Assembly (NCBI GenBank): GCA_011109175.1
Contig: RDEW01000021.1
Span: forward strand, 996,797-1,060,796
DNA length: 64,000 nt
From: Dicyema japonicum
Lineage: Eukaryota; Dicyemida; Rhombozoa; Dicyemidae
Reading direction: 5' to 3'
Part shown: in pieces, positions 60,915 to 64,000 of the stretch
Layout: each line of letters begins with the position of its first letter
How positions within the stretch are numbered: position 1 is the stretch's first letter
Made by a program: the position numbers and the translations under genes
The notes under the pieces: model-generated
Told to the model about the DNA's origin: nothing
Seen by the model: only the letters and a program-made list of their open reading frames with translations
Database searches by the model: none

Positions 60915-61750
60915 TAATATGTCACATGGCCTGGAACTGAGACCATTATATAAAGGAAAAATAGAAGAAGTGATTTATGCTGATGATGTCGACCTAATTT
61001 CTGAAAACAAAGAACTCCTGGAGCATGTACTAGAAAGAGCACCAGATATACTTAAGAAATGGTTTCTCGCCGTGAACAGGGAAAAACAGAACGGACAGAG
61101 ATAAGAAGAATGAACAACTCACTCGAAGAAAAATGGAGACACATAAAGAAACTTGGCTCACTACTAGGAGATAGCGAAGACATCATACGGAGAAAAAACA
61201 TTGGCAAATGCGGCATTACAAACGCTTAAAAATCTTTGGCTAAAACGGAAAGGATATAACATAAAACAAAGGATTATGTTATACGACACTTTCATCAAAC
61301 CAATCCTACTATACAACTCTGGGACCTGGGCCACCTCTAAAGAGGAATTGGAGAGGCTAGACTCATGGAATGTACAATAAGTGTGACTGTAAACCATTAA
61401 GCCACGAGATCATTAGCTCTCGTTGGAGACTTTTTGGACACGTCCTGAGGTTGGACCCGATATCCCCTCCGAACATCGCAATGGAAGACTACTACTCCTC
61501 CAATATAAAACGCTTTCGTGGAAGACCGAGAACTACTCTACCGGTCGCACTACAAAACGATCTGAAAGCCGTGAAGAAAACTTTGGCATCTGGTGACGAT
61601 TTGGACTCACTGAGGAACCTAGCAAAGAACAGAAGAGCTTGGAGCAACCTAACTAATTCTCTTATATTTTTTGCTGCACATGCGGGGCTCGTAAAAGTGA
61701 ATATAAATATTATGGGTCTCGTGAAAGTGCTAATAATAATAATAAAGGAA
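60915..61750 (+). mobile_element. RTE-like LINE 3' half
   Basis: Starts at RT motif C (KIEEVIYADDVDLISENKEL, intact YADD, 60965-61020), then KWFLAVNREK, LGSLLGDSEDIIRRK-like, YNIKQRIMLYDTFIKPILLY, and the tail SRWRLFGHVLRLDPISPPNI with RFRGRPRTTLPVALQNDL. Ends in a short AAT microsatellite (61728-61745). Truncated inside the RT, with at least two frame changes. Confidence 0.8.
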
Positions 61751-61759
61751 TAATATGTC

Positions 61760-62650
61760 ACATGGCCTGGTTACGTATGCGTAGACGGTCCAATCGAATA
61801 TTTTTGAATATTATGATTTTATTTTTTATGGTGGCAACCCTAAATTTATAGCGTGATTTCAAGCGTGTGTCAGAATATTTTTAGTGGCTTCATACAGAAG
61901 TTTCGTGAAAGATAGTTTGGAATATTAAATTTTGAAAGATACCTTGCAAAATAAATTCCCTAAACATCTTATGAGGAAAGGAAAATATGAGCTACTTAGA
62001 AAATTCATAATTTTAGTATAATCAGTAAAAGGTATTGTACATTTGTTATTATCAAAAGGGTTTTTCTCAGATTTACAGATCCGAAATTAGTCATATCCCT
62101 TGATACTCAACTGAAATGTAGATCATGGCAAAAATCCTACACGAGTGTTCACACGTAGGAGTCAACTTAATCGAATGTGAATGTGGACAACTGTATTTTA
62201 CTATTAATGATGACATTATTAGTAAAGTCATTCGAAAGTGGGAAGTTTGTAAATTTTCACATCTCTAAAAAGCTTTAGTTTCTTTTAATTGTTGATTAGA
62301 GATATAAATCACCATTTTTTGCTTCTTAGACCAATGAAAGATTGAACGCAAATCATTGTATGTACTCACATTCCGGAATTTGCCTCCACGAGTAGGGAGC
62401 AATGCTTTGCTCCTATACTCATCGTATTCCTAATATGAAGTATTTATTGCATGTTATTTCTAAACAGTAATTGAAATTTTATGTTGGTTTTTTTTATTTA
62501 ACAACCAAAGACCAATGTAAAACGAAACTAATTAACATGTGATCCCAATACATTCCAACAGCGACCTCATCTTTTTCTAATGAGTCTGAAATGAGGTTTG
62601 TTAAAATCTCGTTATTTGTTGTGGTTGTTGTAGTGCTAAGAAGAAAGAAG
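61760..62650. other. Intergenic; no gene recognised
   Basis: AT-rich spacer. No coding frame with motifs and no clear repeat. Confidence 0.4.
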
Positions 62651-62689
62651 AGGAAAGAACGGAAAATCAGAAAAGAACATGCAGAAATC

Positions 62690-63565
62690 TAATCAGGCCA
62701 AGTCTGACTCTGTTCAGCGGAGGTCTGGACGGACTGCGCCCAGCCATATAGAGGACTTAACCTCCGAAGCTACTGCTGAAGTCGGCCGTGCCTTGTTAAC
62801 GTCTATCACCTTGCTGCTCACTCGAATAGTTAATGGTGATATTCCAAAATTTGCTAAAGATCTTTTTTGTGGACACCTTTTGGCATTCCAAAAAGGAGAT
62901 GGCGGTGTACGCTCAATTGCGATCGGTACATACTTTCGAATGCTTGCTGCTATATCGCTGCCCGGAGAGTCTCCCAAAATGTTGCTGAAAAGCTGTTTCC
63001 GACTCAACTTGGGATGTGAGTGACCGGCGGTTGCGAGGCAGCCTGATATATCAATTGCCTTTAACACGCTGAGGAGAGACTGTATTTTGGAAACCTGTTG
63101 GAAGAGACCTCCAGAGATTGGCCGACTTGTACATTTATCGTATGGGACGGACTCAGCCTTAGTTTACGGAAACGATTTCGTTTATTCACGCACAGGCGTT
63201 CAGCATGGAGACCCTCTAGGGCCTTTGCTTTTTGCAATCACAATTGACACAGTGGCACGAAACATAAACAGCAAACTCAACCTGTGGTACTTGGACGGCG
63301 CCACAATAGCTGGCCAATGGGAGAACGTATATCAGGATATTTCTTCAACAATTCCAGCTCTAAATCAATTGGGTTTAAGTGTCAATGTTATGAAATCGGA
63401 ACTGATCAATATTTCCTGCTCATCTCCAAACTTCTCTACTGCCTGCCAAGAATTCAGATCCCTACTCCCGGGTTTCAGCATATATTCCTTGGACAAGGCA
63501 CACTTCCTCGGCTGCCCTCGGAAACAACAAGGTGGAAAACTGCCTTACCAGTAAGGATAATGAAG
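62690..63565 (+). mobile_element. R2-like reverse transcriptase fragment
   Basis: First frame (62679-63023): FAKDLFCGHLLAFQKGDGGV then RSIAIGTYFRMLAA (RT fingers). Second (63039-63554): DISIAFNTLRRDCILE (motif A), SRTGVQHGDPLGPLLFAITI (motif B), LNLWYLDGATIAGQWENVY (motif C) and LGLSVNVMKSELINI. The second catalytic Asp of YLDD is Gly, so the enzyme is dead even apart from the frameshift. The same RT type occurs at 41320-42150 and 47640-47960. Confidence 0.8.
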
Positions 63566-63569
63566 TTGA

Positions 63570-64000
63570 AGCCTATACAAAGAGAGTATCATCTTAAAAT
63601 ATGTATCTTTTGTCTACCTATCAGATACACTATTTGTGTTTATTTCAAGCCCAATGCTGCGATAATTATTTGTCTACATATCATATTCATCCCTGAGGAA
63701 GCCATGAAAACGTATTTTCAAAAGTGATATCAATTTCAGATAATTGTCGAGCATTTGGCTTCAAGTCAACACAGAGAATGTGAAGTGGTTAACTTGAACA
63801 TGAGTGTGAAATTAATATTGATTTTTGCATTTGGAATAAAGTCGAATTTTATCTAAAATATCTCCTGTTTCTCAAGTGTTTTTCAATTCCGAAGTTTCCT
63901 TTGTTATGAAGAAGACATCATATCTCTACTTGATGATGAAGTTGAGTAAACCATTTAAGCGATTTTAAATATACGTTTTGATGACTACGGATGGTTTCAG
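63570..64000. other. Intergenic; no gene recognised
   Basis: AT-rich spacer running to the window edge. Confidence 0.4.

Overview
Eukaryotic, animal-type DNA: AT-rich, gene-poor and packed with decayed mobile elements. The most informative feature is intron size. In the three best-resolved host genes the introns are only 21-34 nt, nearly all 22-27 nt, with GT...AG ends. Removing them restores intact reading frames: a LIMK/TESK-like kinase (ten introns, exactly 404 codons) and a rotund/ZNF362-type zinc-finger protein (two introns, exactly 229 codons). Animal-type genes (rotund/LIN-29 zinc fingers, a ZYG11-like protein, SLC29, CDC5L, a Golgi sulfotransferase) together with introns this short point to a dicyemid mesozoan. 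That assignment is inference from established knowledge that dicyemid introns are about 22-29 nt; no marker gene in the window proves it.

Layout. 1-9 kb: fragments of two retrotransposon types (an APE/RT 'RTE-like' LINE and an R2-like element with a C-terminal nuclease domain) plus SINE-like repeats. 9.4-10.2 kb: intact zinc-finger gene (minus). 12.1-12.9 kb: sulfotransferase with two compensating frameshifts. 14.17-14.47 kb: small foldback element. 14.63-16.90 kb: hAT transposon with a nested retroelement fragment. 17.1-18.4 kb: LINE debris. 19.3-20.8 kb: intact kinase gene (minus). 20.85-21.4 kb: 3' end of a second hAT. 21.5-24.55 kb: the best-preserved RTE-like LINE (minus). 25-30 kb: SINE, R2-like and LINE fragments and an SLC29 (ENT) pseudogene. 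30.1-33.0 and 36.6-39.7 kb: a direct segmental duplication of a decayed ZYG11-like gene, separated by minisatellites, a hAT remnant and a SINE. 39.5-42.8 kb: MITE-like inverted repeats, SINEs and an R2-like RT. 43.3-45.8 kb: CDC5L pseudogene that still carries its tiny introns. 46-51 kb: SINE, LINE and hAT fragments. 51.0-53.4 kb: long foldback element with inverted 65-bp repeat arrays, interrupted by a retroelement copy with an intact nuclease-domain ORF. 53.5-64 kb: LINE, R2-like, SINE and hAT fragments and a perfect 22-bp hairpin.

How the genes relate: no operon or functional cluster is visible. The host genes are unrelated singletons scattered through repeats. Only the zinc-finger and kinase genes read as fully intact; the sulfotransferase is intact apart from two single-base shifts in A runs; SLC29, CDC5L and both ZYG11-like copies look like pseudogenes.
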